DNA of 64,000 nucleotides from positions 1-64,000 of the forward strand of contig CAIMFH010000201.1 of NCBI GenBank assembly GCA_903840265.1. Reading direction: 5' to 3'. Positions 54,955-63,847 of this stretch are shown in pieces. The notes beneath the pieces are model-generated. The model ran no database searches. It was not told where the DNA came from and saw nothing but the letters and a program-made list of their open reading frames with translations. The first letter of the stretch is position 1. Each line of letters starts with the position of its first letter. This stretch comes from an uncultured Schlesneria sp. Its GTDB lineage: Bacteria > Planctomycetota > Planctomycetia > Planctomycetales > Planctomycetaceae. The translations under genes and the position numbers were made by a program.

Positions 54955-56418
54955 TCAGGACAAGATCCCTGTGACAGCATCGGCACTGACCATTTCGCGC
55001 GGCTGATTAAGGTGGTTGAACACCATTCGCCGAGGGTTCATGCCGACGCTGTGATAGATCGTCGCCAGCAGTTCAATTGGATGGACAGGGTTTTCGACAG
55101 GGGCGGACGCTGTCTGATCGGATTTGCCCCAGACCAAACCTCGCTTCACTCCCGCTCCCGCGATAACACCGGTGTAGCAGTAAGGCCAGTGATCGCGGCC
55201 ATCGTCGCTGTTACCGTTGCCCGAAGTGCTGACGCCTCGCTTGGGACTGCGTCCAAATTCTCCGATGGCCAAAACCAAAGTATCCTTGAGCATCCCGCGG
55301 TCATCCAGATCCGAGATCAACCCGGACAACCCTGCATCCAGCATCGGGCCAGACTGGTTCTTCATACGAGCGGAGAGACCAGTATGGACATCGAACGAAT
55401 GGTTGTCGCTGTTGGCGACCTTCGGCCAGTTGACCTGCACCACACGCGTGCCCGCTTCAATCAACCTTCGAGCTAACAGACAGCTTTGGCCAAAGGTGTT
55501 GTTGCCATACAGCTCGCGTGTTTCTTTCGATTCGGCACCCAAATTAAAGGCGTCACGAGCCTTGCCTGACAGCACCAGTGACAACGCCTTACCGTAGTAC
55601 TCATCCAATGCGTACTTGCTGACGGCCTTATCGAGTTCGTTCATGCTGGCGTTGACGGTTTCGCGCAACTGGGCTCGTCGAGTCATGCGATCCTGTGAAA
55701 CATCGGCTCGCAACTGCAAGTCGTCGACCCGGATCCGCTCCATCTTGGCCATGTCCATGTCATCGCCGGTGGGGTAGAGCGTGTACGGATCGAATGCGCG
55801 ACCCATGAACCCAGCGGTTCCCCCCTTGCCGATGACGCCACTCTCCTGCAGCGGTCGCGGCGTCATCACGTACGGCAGCATCGGCACTTCAGGTGGTTTT
55901 GCCTTAATGACGTGGCAGCCCCAATTCGGAAAGTCTTTGGGACTTGGAGGCTCCAACTGTCCAGAAGCACTCACTTTGTCCGCGGTGTACCCAGTCATCA
56001 TCTGGTAGATGGCGGCTGTATGATTGAACAAGCCATTGGGCGTGTAACTCACAGCACGCAGCAGCGTGGTCTTGTCGATCACCTGAGCCAACTTCGGCAT
56101 CAGTTCTGTAAATTGAACGCCAGGCAGCTTAGTGTCGATTGGCTTAAATATACTGCGAACATTGTCTGGGACATCCGCTTTCGGATCCCACAAGTCGAGA
56201 TGGCTGGGGCCGCCTTGCAAATAAACCAGAATGACGTGCTTGGCTTTGCCGAATCCCGCGCCGCCATAGCGTTCATCTTCAGCCGCCTGAACCTTGTCGT
56301 TGCGGAGAAGGTTCGGCAGCGATAGCCCAGCGAGGGACGCTCCACCGACTTGCAGCAATGCTCGACGACTGAATCCGTCGCACGTGTCTTTACCGTAACG
56401 GCCAGGAATCACCAGCAT
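54955..56418 (-). CDS. DUF1501 family protein (Tat-exported, alkaline-phosphatase/sulfatase-like fold)
   Basis: 487-residue exported protein. Seen: Tat signal ([19 protein letters not shown]), [20 protein letters not shown] (a metal-site loop characteristic of DUF1501), [45 protein letters not shown] and [16 protein letters not shown]. The fold is related to sulfatases and phosphatases, but the specificity is unknown. In Planctomycetes such genes are commonly next to a DUF1549/DUF1553 gene; here none is present. Convergent with the efflux genes. Confidence 0.93.
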   Translation of the reverse strand: MLVIPGRYGKDTCDGFSRRALLQVGGASLAGLSLPNLLRNDKVQAAEDERYGGAGFGKAKHVILVYLQGGPSHLDLWDPKADVPDNVRSIFKPIDTKLPGVQFTELMPKLAQVIDKTTLLRAVSYTPNGLFNHTAAIYQMMTGYTADKVSASGQLEPPSPKDFPNWGCHVIKAKPPEVPMLPYVMTPRPLQESGVIGKGGTAGFMGRAFDPYTLYPTGDDMDMAKMERIRVDDLQLRADVSQDRMTRRAQLRETVNASMNELDKAVSKYALDEYYGKALSLVLSGKARDAFNLGAESKETRELYGNNTFGQSCLLARRLIEAGTRVVQVNWPKVANSDNHSFDVHTGLSARMKNQSGPMLDAGLSGLISDLDDRGMLKDTLVLAIGEFGRSPKRGVSTSGNGNSDDGRDHWPYCYTGVIAGAGVKRGLVWGKSDQTASAPVENPVHPIELLATIYHSVGMNPRRMVFNHLNQPREMVSADAVTGILS

Positions 56419-56815
56419 TGATCGGTCTCCATCTGCGATTCAAGGAAGCAGTGAGTGCAGCGCGGCACCCCAATTCTCGTGAGATCATCAAATAGATCGG
56501 CTGCGGCTGATCTATTCATTGGACTATACCGGGGTTCCGACAACAATGTCAATCAGTTGGTTTCCCCGTCACAGCAGAAAAACGACCGCAACTACATCAG
56601 CAGAAATGCCTTACGAACTAGGGATTGGTTTCTAATCGCCTCAAATCGACATCCGGCGAACGCTACTTTTGCCCCGTCGATTCGTCCTTGGAACACGCTT
56701 TTTGAAGAGCATCGTTGGAACACCAGACGGATAATAGGGGATTGAACCCGCCAGCGGAGAGGCATAACATCGCCGTTGGTGACACTCAGATCAAAATTCA
56801 GGACGAGACTGCAGG
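56419..56815. other. Intergenic region without recognisable gene
   Basis: 397 bases between divergent genes. An open frame at 56455-56745 (plus) shows no family signature, ribosome binding site or codon pattern of a real gene. No strong hairpin was found. Confidence 0.5.
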
Positions 56816-57787
56816 ATGCCGCAAAAACTGATTATTGATGCTGATCCAGGAATCGGTGACACGCTTGCCATCGCGGTGGCACTGGCTGATCCAGATCTGG
56901 ACCTGATCGCGCTGACCGCCGTGGGGGGCTGCGTATCCCCAACTCAGGGCGGTCGGAACATGCACGCGATCGTCGAAATGCTCGACCCGCCCAAGTGGCC
57001 ACGAATCGGGGTCGGTCATGCAGGTCGACTGTCCCGAGACGCCGAAGAGAGTCAACTCGTTCCAGAGTGGCAGCAGTTGCATCGCAATCTGAACGGCCCG
57101 GAAGGCATGGGCGAGTGGCGTCCGACCGCGGCCGATCTGCATCACACTAAAGACGCCGTGAAGTTGATGATTGAATTGTCGCGGCAATACCCGAATGAGA
57201 TCGTGCTCCTCACCTTGGGACCGCTGACGAACCTCGAACTCGCCTGCGATCTCGACGCCGATTTCCTGTCACGTCTGAAGGGAATTGTCTGCTTAGGCGG
57301 TGCCATCTTGACGCCAGGCGATGTGACCCCGGGGGCCGAATTCAACGTCTTCTGCGACCCGACGGCCGCACGAATTGTGCTTCGCTATCCGGCCACGAAG
57401 ACGCTCGTGCCGCTGGATGCCAGCCAAAGAGCCGTGCTGACATTTGAGCAATACGATCGTCTTGGGCTGTCAGAGACCACGGCTCATGGCCGCATGCTAC
57501 AACAACTCATGCCGTTCGCCCTCCGAGCTCATCATCAGCATCTGGGCGTGGAAGGAATGCGGCTGGCCGAAGTGACAGCGCTGGCTTCGATTGCCAGGCC
57601 CGCTCAGTTCCAGCGGACGACAATGTCGGTCGATGTGGAGATTGAAGGCGAGCTGACTCGCGGAATGACGGTGTTCGATCGTCGATCCAATCCGGCCTGG
57701 CGAAAAAATATCGATGTCCTCAGCGACGTCGATGCTCAAGGCGTTCTCGATTACCTTGCCGAAATGCTCGGTAGCGAAGGAAAGTAG
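56816..57787 (+). CDS. Nucleoside-hydrolase-like protein with altered active site
   Basis: Inosine-uridine nucleoside hydrolase fold, 323 residues. Seen: N-terminal motif DADPGIGD (8-15), where the family has DxDPGxDD; here position 14 is Gly instead of Asp, while Asp8, Asp10 and Asp15 remain. The middle motif LLTLGPLTNLELA and AEFNVFCDPTAA are normal. Near the C-terminus the family has His-Asp (HDPLAVA type) for catalysis and calcium binding; here the aligned pair is Ala251-Glu252 (LAEVTALAS). So the calcium site may persist in part, but the catalytic His and ribose-binding Asp appear to be missing. It may have another substrate or be a non-catalytic homologue. Confidence 0.85.
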   Translation: MPQKLIIDADPGIGDTLAIAVALADPDLDLIALTAVGGCVSPTQGGRNMHAIVEMLDPPKWPRIGVGHAGRLSRDAEESQLVPEWQQLHRNLNGPEGMGEWRPTAADLHHTKDAVKLMIELSRQYPNEIVLLTLGPLTNLELACDLDADFLSRLKGIVCLGGAILTPGDVTPGAEFNVFCDPTAARIVLRYPATKTLVPLDASQRAVLTFEQYDRLGLSETTAHGRMLQQLMPFALRAHHQHLGVEGMRLAEVTALASIARPAQFQRTTMSVDVEIEGELTRGMTVFDRRSNPAWRKNIDVLSDVDAQGVLDYLAEMLGSEGK

Positions 57788-57853
57788 CCGCCGCGATTCT
57801 CAATCCGCGGGCATTGCCAGGTTCGTGTTCAGCAGGTCTGGCCCAGATCGCGC

Positions 57854-57882
57854 TTACATCGCGGCCAATTCGGTGCCATAAT
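57854..57882 (+). promoter_or_regulatory. Candidate promoter of the Ser/Thr kinase gene
   Basis: TTACAT (57854-57859) and CATAAT (57877-57882) separated by 17 bases, close to the sigma-70 consensus, 101 bases upstream of the kinase start. Confidence 0.45.
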
Positions 57883-57983
57883 ATCGGTATCTGCTTTCCT
57901 ATCTTGCCGGTGGAGTGCCGTCGGAGCTTTCCATCGGAATTCGTAAGCCGTTTCCGGCCAATCACATCTGCAGGAAATCCAAC

Positions 57984-59477
57984 ATGGCAAGTTCCACGGA
58001 ACAACAGGACAATTCCGGTCAGCCCACGGCCACGAAAGCATCCGGTAAAGGGATGACCCACTTGGGAAAGTACCGGTTGATCAAGAAACTTGGCCAGGGC
58101 GGAATGGGCGAAGTCTACCTCGCTGAAGACACCAAGCTGGGACGCCACGCCGCCGTGAAAGTGCTGTCAAAGCAATTGTCAGGCAAAAGCGATTTCGTGC
58201 AGCGGTTCCAACGCGAAGCGCGTGCGATGGCGAAGATGAATCACGACAACGCCGTCAGCGTCTATGACGTGGATGAGCACCAGGGATTCCACTTTGTCGC
58301 AATGGAGTACATCGACGGCAAAAGTATGCAAAAGTGGATGGATGAACTCGGCAAGTTGTCCATCGGCGATGCGCTGCATGTCGTTCTTCGCTGCTCGGAA
58401 GCGCTGATGGTGGCGCACAATCAAAACCTGATTCATCGAGACATCAAGCCCGATAACATCATGTTGACCAGCAAGGGCAAAGTGAAAGTCGCCGACTTCG
58501 GATTGGCCAAAGCCACCGACGACGACATGTCCATGACTCAAAGCGGCACGGGCTTGGGAACCCCATACTACATGGCTCCCGAGCAGGCTCGCAATGCGAA
58601 ACATGTCGACAGCCGAACCGACGTGTACGCGATCGGCATCATGCTTTACTACTTCGTCACAGGGAAGCTACCGTTCGCGGGCGACTCGGTGATTCAGATC
58701 ATCACCAGTAAGGAAAAAGGGCATTTCACGCCGGCACGTAAGTTGAACCACGAGGTTCCCGAACGGCTGGATCTGATTATTGATAAATTGATTGCGAAGG
58801 ATCTGAACGCACGCTGCAAGGACTGTGCAGAGGTTATCAAGCTGCTGACCAGCCTGGGCCTTGAAAGCCCCTCACTCTCTTTTATTACTGCACCAGATCG
58901 CGTCGTTCAAACTTCTGCCACTGCTGCCGGAAGGGCGGCCACAACACAAGTGACCGCTGCTGCAGGTGCGCGAACGATACAAATGCCAGTTGCCGGTCGT
59001 ACGTCTGCCGAAGATGCCGCTCGATCAAAGCCCGCGCCGGCAACAACCGACCAAAGCTGGATCGTGCAGTACAAGACGTCCCAAGGAAAGGACACGATCG
59101 GCAAGTTCACGGCCTTGCAGATTCAGCAAGCATTCAAGACCAAAACCTTGGATCAAAAGGCGAAAGCAAAAAAGAATGTTGCCGAACAGTTCATGCCGAT
59201 CGGGTACTTCCCCGAATTCGAAAAGTATGCCGAAGGTCGCGTCATCAAAGATGAGGCGGACAAAAAAGCCGGCGACATGAAGTCGGCCTACAAAGAGATC
59301 GAGCGGCAGTATGACAGGCGCGGTTGGACTCGTTGGTTCCGCAATTTGGCCTCCGGGACGTTTGGAATGATCAGCCTGGTCATCTGGCTTGGCGTGATTT
59401 TCGGCGGCATCTTCGCCCTGTGGTTTTTCCGGCAACCTCTGTGGGACGGAATGGCAGGACTCCTGAATTCCAAATAA
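57984..59477 (+). CDS. Membrane-anchored Ser/Thr protein kinase with C-terminal GYF-like module
   Basis: 497 residues. Seen: Hanks-type kinase domain at about 30-315 with LGQGGMGEVY (37-46), Lys59 (VKV), HRDIKPDN (151-158, catalytic Asp153), DFG (171-173) and APE (198-200); a low-complexity Ala/Thr linker (about 320-365); a module WIVQYKTSQGKDTIGKFTA (about 370-430) that resembles GYF/DUF4339-type domains; then a charged helix and a single transmembrane segment (about 455-485, ISLVIWLGVIFGGIFALWFF), so the C-terminus is outside. ATG at 57984 has GGAAA upstream; the frame is open 23 codons further. Substrates unknown. Its layout, kinase in the cytoplasm with a membrane anchor at the C-terminus, is common in Planctomycetes. 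Confidence 0.92.
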   Translation: MASSTEQQDNSGQPTATKASGKGMTHLGKYRLIKKLGQGGMGEVYLAEDTKLGRHAAVKVLSKQLSGKSDFVQRFQREARAMAKMNHDNAVSVYDVDEHQGFHFVAMEYIDGKSMQKWMDELGKLSIGDALHVVLRCSEALMVAHNQNLIHRDIKPDNIMLTSKGKVKVADFGLAKATDDDMSMTQSGTGLGTPYYMAPEQARNAKHVDSRTDVYAIGIMLYYFVTGKLPFAGDSVIQIITSKEKGHFTPARKLNHEVPERLDLIIDKLIAKDLNARCKDCAEVIKLLTSLGLESPSLSFITAPDRVVQTSATAAGRAATTQVTAAAGARTIQMPVAGRTSAEDAARSKPAPATTDQSWIVQYKTSQGKDTIGKFTALQIQQAFKTKTLDQKAKAKKNVAEQFMPIGYFPEFEKYAEGRVIKDEADKKAGDMKSAYKEIERQYDRRGWTRWFRNLASGTFGMISLVIWLGVIFGGIFALWFFRQPLWDGMAGLLNSK

Positions 59478-59791
59478 CAGAGTTTTCGCAGGCCATAAAC
59501 TTGCATCAATCTGACTGCTAAATCGCCAAAAGTGGAAACGATCTATCGTCGGCCATACAATCTGCTACACACGTGAGATCTTTTCCGACGGGACGATCCG
59601 GCTGGTAACGTTGGAAACGCCCTGCAGGCAATGTCCGAAAAACTTGGTGATTGAATTGGCACAGGCATAGCAGGCCTTCGCGATTGTGGTCCGATAACAC
59701 ATCAGAGGATTTAAACGCCTCGGTTTCCGATTGGAGATCATCTAATCGACGACAGGAATTGCTCCGGTACCGTGCCAGGGAGTTGATTGCG
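59478..59791. other. Intergenic region without recognisable gene
   Basis: 314 bases between two same-strand genes. The downstream gene's frame is open back to 59651 but lacks signal peptide or ribosome binding site there. No clear terminator or promoter recognised. Confidence 0.45.
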
Positions 59792-62191
59792 ATGGTTCGC
59801 GAAGTCTTGGTTATAGCGAATCGCTCGCTCACGTTCGGATTCGTCCTCGTTCTCGTCGGTATAGCGTCGGATGCGGGCGAGATCCGGCTGAAGAACGGGA
59901 CCGTCCTGAAGGGAAACCTATCCCTGATGAGTCAAATGGGAGGTAGTGCGACGGCTGCCGGAAGAAGACTGGTCGCCAAAGATACGACGCCAAACCCTCA
60001 GAATATCATTCTCGTCGACAACGGGTGGCAAAAGTACTACGTGCCGAGACGGCAGATTCCTGATAGTGAGGTCGACAAGGATCTCATTCCTTCGAACCCT
60101 CAGACATTTGTCATCCCGTTGCCCAAACACACTCAGGGGCGCGTCATCGCGTCTGTTGGATCGATCGTTGGTGTCACTCCTTTCGACCCATTTGGCCACA
60201 GGACGATCTCACTCATGTCGGCTAAGGGACGAGTCGATGTGGTGCAAGCTGTCAGTCGCATTGAGCCCGATCATGTCGTTCTCGACGCCGTAAATTACAA
60301 CTGGCAGGTGAGCGCGTCTCTGTCTACGATACCTCGCGACACGCTAGATAAGTTGCTGCGACTCAAGGTCAAAGACGATGATGTCGCCGCTCGCTTCGGG
60401 CTCGTCCGTTTCTACTCACAAGCGGAACTCTATCAGGAAGCCTTCAAGGAACTCGACGCGATTGTCGCCAGGTTTCCCGATCAACAAGCACGAGCCGACA
60501 TCATTCGAGCCGAGTTGATGGATTATTTCGGCCAGCAGGTGCTGCGGGAACTAAACCGCCGTCGCACCGCCGGGCAGCATCAATTGGCCTATGACTATGC
60601 GCAGGGGCTGCTCAAACAAAAACTGGGCGGCGCTGTGATGGACGATGTGCGGAAGCTTCTGCGCGAATATGACGAAATGCTGAAGTCGATCGAACGAGCG
60701 AAAATCCTGCTCGCCGATTGGCAAGCGAAGTTGAAAGAGCCTGCGATTGTTCAGCAATTGCAGCCACTACGCACAGAGATCAACGAGCAACTGAATGTTG
60801 AGACGCTGCCGCGCCTCGATGCCTTCCTGCAAGGAGAGAACGACAAGCAACTCACTCCGGAACAGCGACTGGCTCTGGCCTATTCCGGCTGGGTTGTGGG
60901 AGCGGTGAACGCGATTACGGACCTCAATCTCGCCATTCAATACTGGGATGCCCGATTCAATATCCTGGAGGCCGTACGGGCCGATTCGATCCAGACTCGC
61001 GATCAGCACTATCAGGATCTGCGGCGTGTCGAAGGGATTGGCCCCAAGGTGGTCATGCAGTTGACGGCATTGTTGCCGCCCATCCTGGAAGCTGCCGACA
61101 TCAAGCCAGGCGAAGTCCATCGCGTGCAGGTCACCAGCGAAGGACAGACTCCGGCGATCGCCTATTCAGTGCTGCTACCGCCAGAATACTCGCCGTTTCA
61201 CAGCTATCCGCTGCTGATTGCGCTGCGTTCACGCGAACATTCGTATGAGCAGACTTTGCAATGGTGGGGAGGCACGCCGCAGAATCAAGGGCCGGCAATG
61301 CGGCGCGGCTATATCGTCATCGCGCCCGAGTACATCGAAGATCGCCAGACGGATTACACCTACAGTTCGACGGCCCATCAGGTTGTGATTGATTCACTGC
61401 GCGACGCGCGCAAGCGATTCAGCATCGATTCAAATCGCGTCTTTCTCTCCGGACACGGGATCGGTGCGGATGCCGCATTTGACCTGGGGATGTCTCACCC
61501 GGATGAGTTTGCTGGAGTCATCCCCATCGGCGGAGAATGCCAGCATTATCCGGAACGGTCCTTCATGAACGGACGTTTCACAGCGTGGTATGTCATTGGC
61601 CGTGGATTCAATATGGATATACGTGATGGCCCCAACGGGATCGTTCAACGAGACCTCGCCAATAACGGGGTCTTCGATGATATTTTTAAATACGGATATC
61701 AGTTCGATTTTATGCTCGTCGAGTATTTGGGGCGTGGCGTTGACCGCTACCTGGAAGAGGTGCCAAAACTGTTTGAGTGGATGGATTTGCACACTAGGAA
61801 GACTCCTCCGAAAGATGCCGACCGTCCTAATGACTTCGACATTCTTTCACTGCGTAAGACCGACAACCGCTTCTTTTGGCTGACTGCGGTCGACCTTCCT
61901 TGGACGGCGATCCTTCCGGCCCCAGCCGGAAAGTCGACCAAGAACATGGATATGCACATCCGAGCCACAATCAATGAAGGAAATAAGATTCGAGTGGCGT
62001 CTCCTGCCAAGCACTATGTGATTCGACTGGCACCAGACTCCATCGATTTCGAAAAGCGAGTCGAAGTCTTGAAAGACGGCAAGAGAATGTGGTTCGGTTT
62101 TGCGACACCAGAATCCACCACGATCCTGAACGAGTTGCGAGCTACAGGTGACCGAACGCGATTGCCGCTCGCCGTGCTGGACGTGCAGTAG
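59792..62191 (+). CDS. Exported alpha/beta-hydrolase-like protein lacking the nucleophile serine
   Basis: 799 residues. Seen: signal peptide (MVREVLVIANRSLTFGFVLVLVGIASDAG); a Sm-like/SH3-like start (IRLKNGTVLKGNLSLM); a long helical region with TPR-like pattern (about 190-400); then an alpha/beta-hydrolase fold (about 450-650) with YSVLLPPEY, YPLLIALRS and IVIAPEY. At the nucleophile elbow the expected G-x-S-x-G reads G554-H555-G556-I557-G558, so Ser is replaced by Gly. The catalytic role is therefore doubtful. C-terminal beta domain from about 680. The start at 59792 follows AGGGAG. Followed by a terminator. Confidence 0.82.
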   Translation: MVREVLVIANRSLTFGFVLVLVGIASDAGEIRLKNGTVLKGNLSLMSQMGGSATAAGRRLVAKDTTPNPQNIILVDNGWQKYYVPRRQIPDSEVDKDLIPSNPQTFVIPLPKHTQGRVIASVGSIVGVTPFDPFGHRTISLMSAKGRVDVVQAVSRIEPDHVVLDAVNYNWQVSASLSTIPRDTLDKLLRLKVKDDDVAARFGLVRFYSQAELYQEAFKELDAIVARFPDQQARADIIRAELMDYFGQQVLRELNRRRTAGQHQLAYDYAQGLLKQKLGGAVMDDVRKLLREYDEMLKSIERAKILLADWQAKLKEPAIVQQLQPLRTEINEQLNVETLPRLDAFLQGENDKQLTPEQRLALAYSGWVVGAVNAITDLNLAIQYWDARFNILEAVRADSIQTRDQHYQDLRRVEGIGPKVVMQLTALLPPILEAADIKPGEVHRVQVTSEGQTPAIAYSVLLPPEYSPFHSYPLLIALRSREHSYEQTLQWWGGTPQNQGPAMRRGYIVIAPEYIEDRQTDYTYSSTAHQVVIDSLRDARKRFSIDSNRVFLSGHGIGADAAFDLGMSHPDEFAGVIPIGGECQHYPERSFMNGRFTAWYVIGRGFNMDIRDGPNGIVQRDLANNGVFDDIFKYGYQFDFMLVEYLGRGVDRYLEEVPKLFEWMDLHTRKTPPKDADRPNDFDILSLRKTDNRFFWLTAVDLPWTAILPAPAGKSTKNMDMHIRATINEGNKIRVASPAKHYVIRLAPDSIDFEKRVEVLKDGKRMWFGFATPESTTILNELRATGDRTRLPLAVLDVQ

Positions 62192-62258
62192 CACCCCGCA
62201 TCAGAGAATTGGCAACGGCCGCACGACGAGATTGGTGTCGATCAAGTCGATGAATTGA

Positions 62259-62291
62259 AACAGCCCGCTGCATAATTTGCAGCGGGCTGTT
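62259..62291 (+). terminator. Rho-independent terminator
   Basis: Perfect 14-bp inverted repeat (62259-62272 and 62278-62291) with a 5-base loop, followed by a moderately T-rich stretch (CTCATTCATTTC). It lies 68 bases after the hydrolase-like gene. Symmetry means it could also act on transcripts from the convergent Gfo/Idh gene. Confidence 0.75.
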
Positions 62292-62413
62292 CTCATTCAT
62301 TTCGCATCAATCAGGAGTGTTTAGAGCCCATCCCACCTAACTGTGGCGTCCCGCGAGAGGATTCCCACTGTGTCTAACCCATGTTTCAACGCGACACGGA
62401 AGTGCGACCCGCG

Positions 62414-63733
62414 CTAGATGACTCGCGTCAGACCTGGCACGGCGATTGGGTAAGACCCATCTTCGCGCGGCATGACTGGGGGATCGGCGTCGAACGAAAA
62501 ATTCTTCGGCATCAAGCTGATGTTCGAATTGATCGCCGCATCCCAGGTGAGTTCCTTACCAGAGTAAGTACACATCCGGCCCAGGATCGACGTCATCGAA
62601 CTGTGGGCACCGTTGTCGGCTTCGTTGTATTCCAAGCCCTTGCGGATCGCGGCTGCCAGGTCGTCGTGTTCGACCTGGTAAGGATCCTTGTGGTTTCCTT
62701 CGAACCGATAGGCAGAACCAGCGAACGGCATCACTTGACCACCGGGGTTCGCATTCCCTTTGGTCCCGTGAACGAACTCGCTGACGCTGTTCCACGTGTT
62801 CGGGATGTGGCGGCATTGGCTGTACATGCGGCTGCCGTCTTTGTACTCGAACTCGACATAGTGATGGTCGTAGATCTCACCATATTTCTTATCGGTGCGG
62901 ACCTGGCGACCACCCATGCCGTTCGCCTTCACCGGATGGCCTTGCTTCACCCAGTTCCCGACATCCAGGTTATGGATGTGTTGCTCACAGATGTGATCGC
63001 CGCACAGCCAGTTGTAGTAGTACCAGTTTCGCATCTGGTACTCCATTTCGCTCTTGGCCTGTTCTCGCTTGATGCGTGGATCCCAGACGCCGCCGCCGTT
63101 CCAGTAAACTCGCATGGCCATTACGTCGCCAATTGCGCCATCGTGAATTCGTTGAATCGCTTCGAGGTACGGGGCCTGGTGATGGCGTTGCAGGCCGACA
63201 CCAACTTTCAGCTTCTTTTCCTTGGCGATCTTGTTCGCTTCCAGAACCTGCCGAACGCCCGGGGCATCGACTGCAACCGGCTTTTCCATGAAGATGTTCT
63301 TGCCGGCTTTGACCGCGTATTCGAAGTGAATTGGTCGGAAGCCAGGAGGTGTCGCCAACAGCACCAGATCCACACCGCTGTCAATCACCTTCTGATAGGC
63401 GTCGAATCCGGTGAAGATCTTCTCAGGAGAAACCTGCACGCGATCAGACTTGTCCCCGAGTCCACCCTTCACGCCTTGCAGAACGTTGCGAGCGTTGTCT
63501 TCGAAGGCATCTCCCACGGCAACCAGCTTGACGTTCCCGTTCGTCGACAGTGCCTGAGTCGCAGCCCCGGTTCCACGACCGCCGCAGCCCACCAGCCCGA
63601 TCTTAATCGTGTCATCGCCACTGGCATAGACCGAACTATTCAATCCCAACGTTCCCAAGGCAGTCGTACCAAGTGCGACAACTGAGGACGTCTTCAGAAA
63701 ATCACGTCGAGTGGACTCTGCGGAATGATCCAT
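62414..63733 (-). CDS. Tat-exported Gfo/Idh/MocA-family oxidoreductase
   Basis: NAD(P)-dependent sugar oxidoreductase-like protein, 439 residues, exported with bound cofactor. Seen: Tat signal (STRRDFLKTSSVVALGTTAL), Rossmann motif IGLVGCGGRGTG (about 45-56), FMEKPVAVD (Lys of the EKP motif), and the C-terminal domain with WYYYNWLCGDHICEQHIHN, the region typical of the planctomycete branch. Substrate is not known. ATG at 63733 has GGAGA upstream. It follows the FGE-like gene on the same strand, 114 bases away. Confidence 0.94.
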   Translation of the reverse strand: MDHSAESTRRDFLKTSSVVALGTTALGTLGLNSSVYASGDDTIKIGLVGCGGRGTGAATQALSTNGNVKLVAVGDAFEDNARNVLQGVKGGLGDKSDRVQVSPEKIFTGFDAYQKVIDSGVDLVLLATPPGFRPIHFEYAVKAGKNIFMEKPVAVDAPGVRQVLEANKIAKEKKLKVGVGLQRHHQAPYLEAIQRIHDGAIGDVMAMRVYWNGGGVWDPRIKREQAKSEMEYQMRNWYYYNWLCGDHICEQHIHNLDVGNWVKQGHPVKANGMGGRQVRTDKKYGEIYDHHYVEFEYKDGSRMYSQCRHIPNTWNSVSEFVHGTKGNANPGGQVMPFAGSAYRFEGNHKDPYQVEHDDLAAAIRKGLEYNEADNGAHSSMTSILGRMCTYSGKELTWDAAINSNISLMPKNFSFDADPPVMPREDGSYPIAVPGLTRVI

Positions 63734-63847
63734 GAGGTTTCTCCAGGCGATGTAGGGCAAAGCAGGACGACAACGATTCAATCAACTTCAGGCAAATCAG
63801 CGGTCTCGAACATCAAGGTGTATCTAGCGAAGGGCCAGAGCCAAAGT

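Noticed and set aside
56455-56745. 96-codon plus-strand frame between DUF1501 and the nucleoside-hydrolase-like gene
   Set aside because: No family resemblance and no start signal; rich in Arg/Asn/Ser as random frames are.
62381-63685. 434-codon open frame antisense to the Gfo/Idh gene
   Set aside because: It mirrors the whole Gfo/Idh gene, has no family signature or ribosome binding site, and the opposite strand encodes clear Rossmann and EKP motifs.
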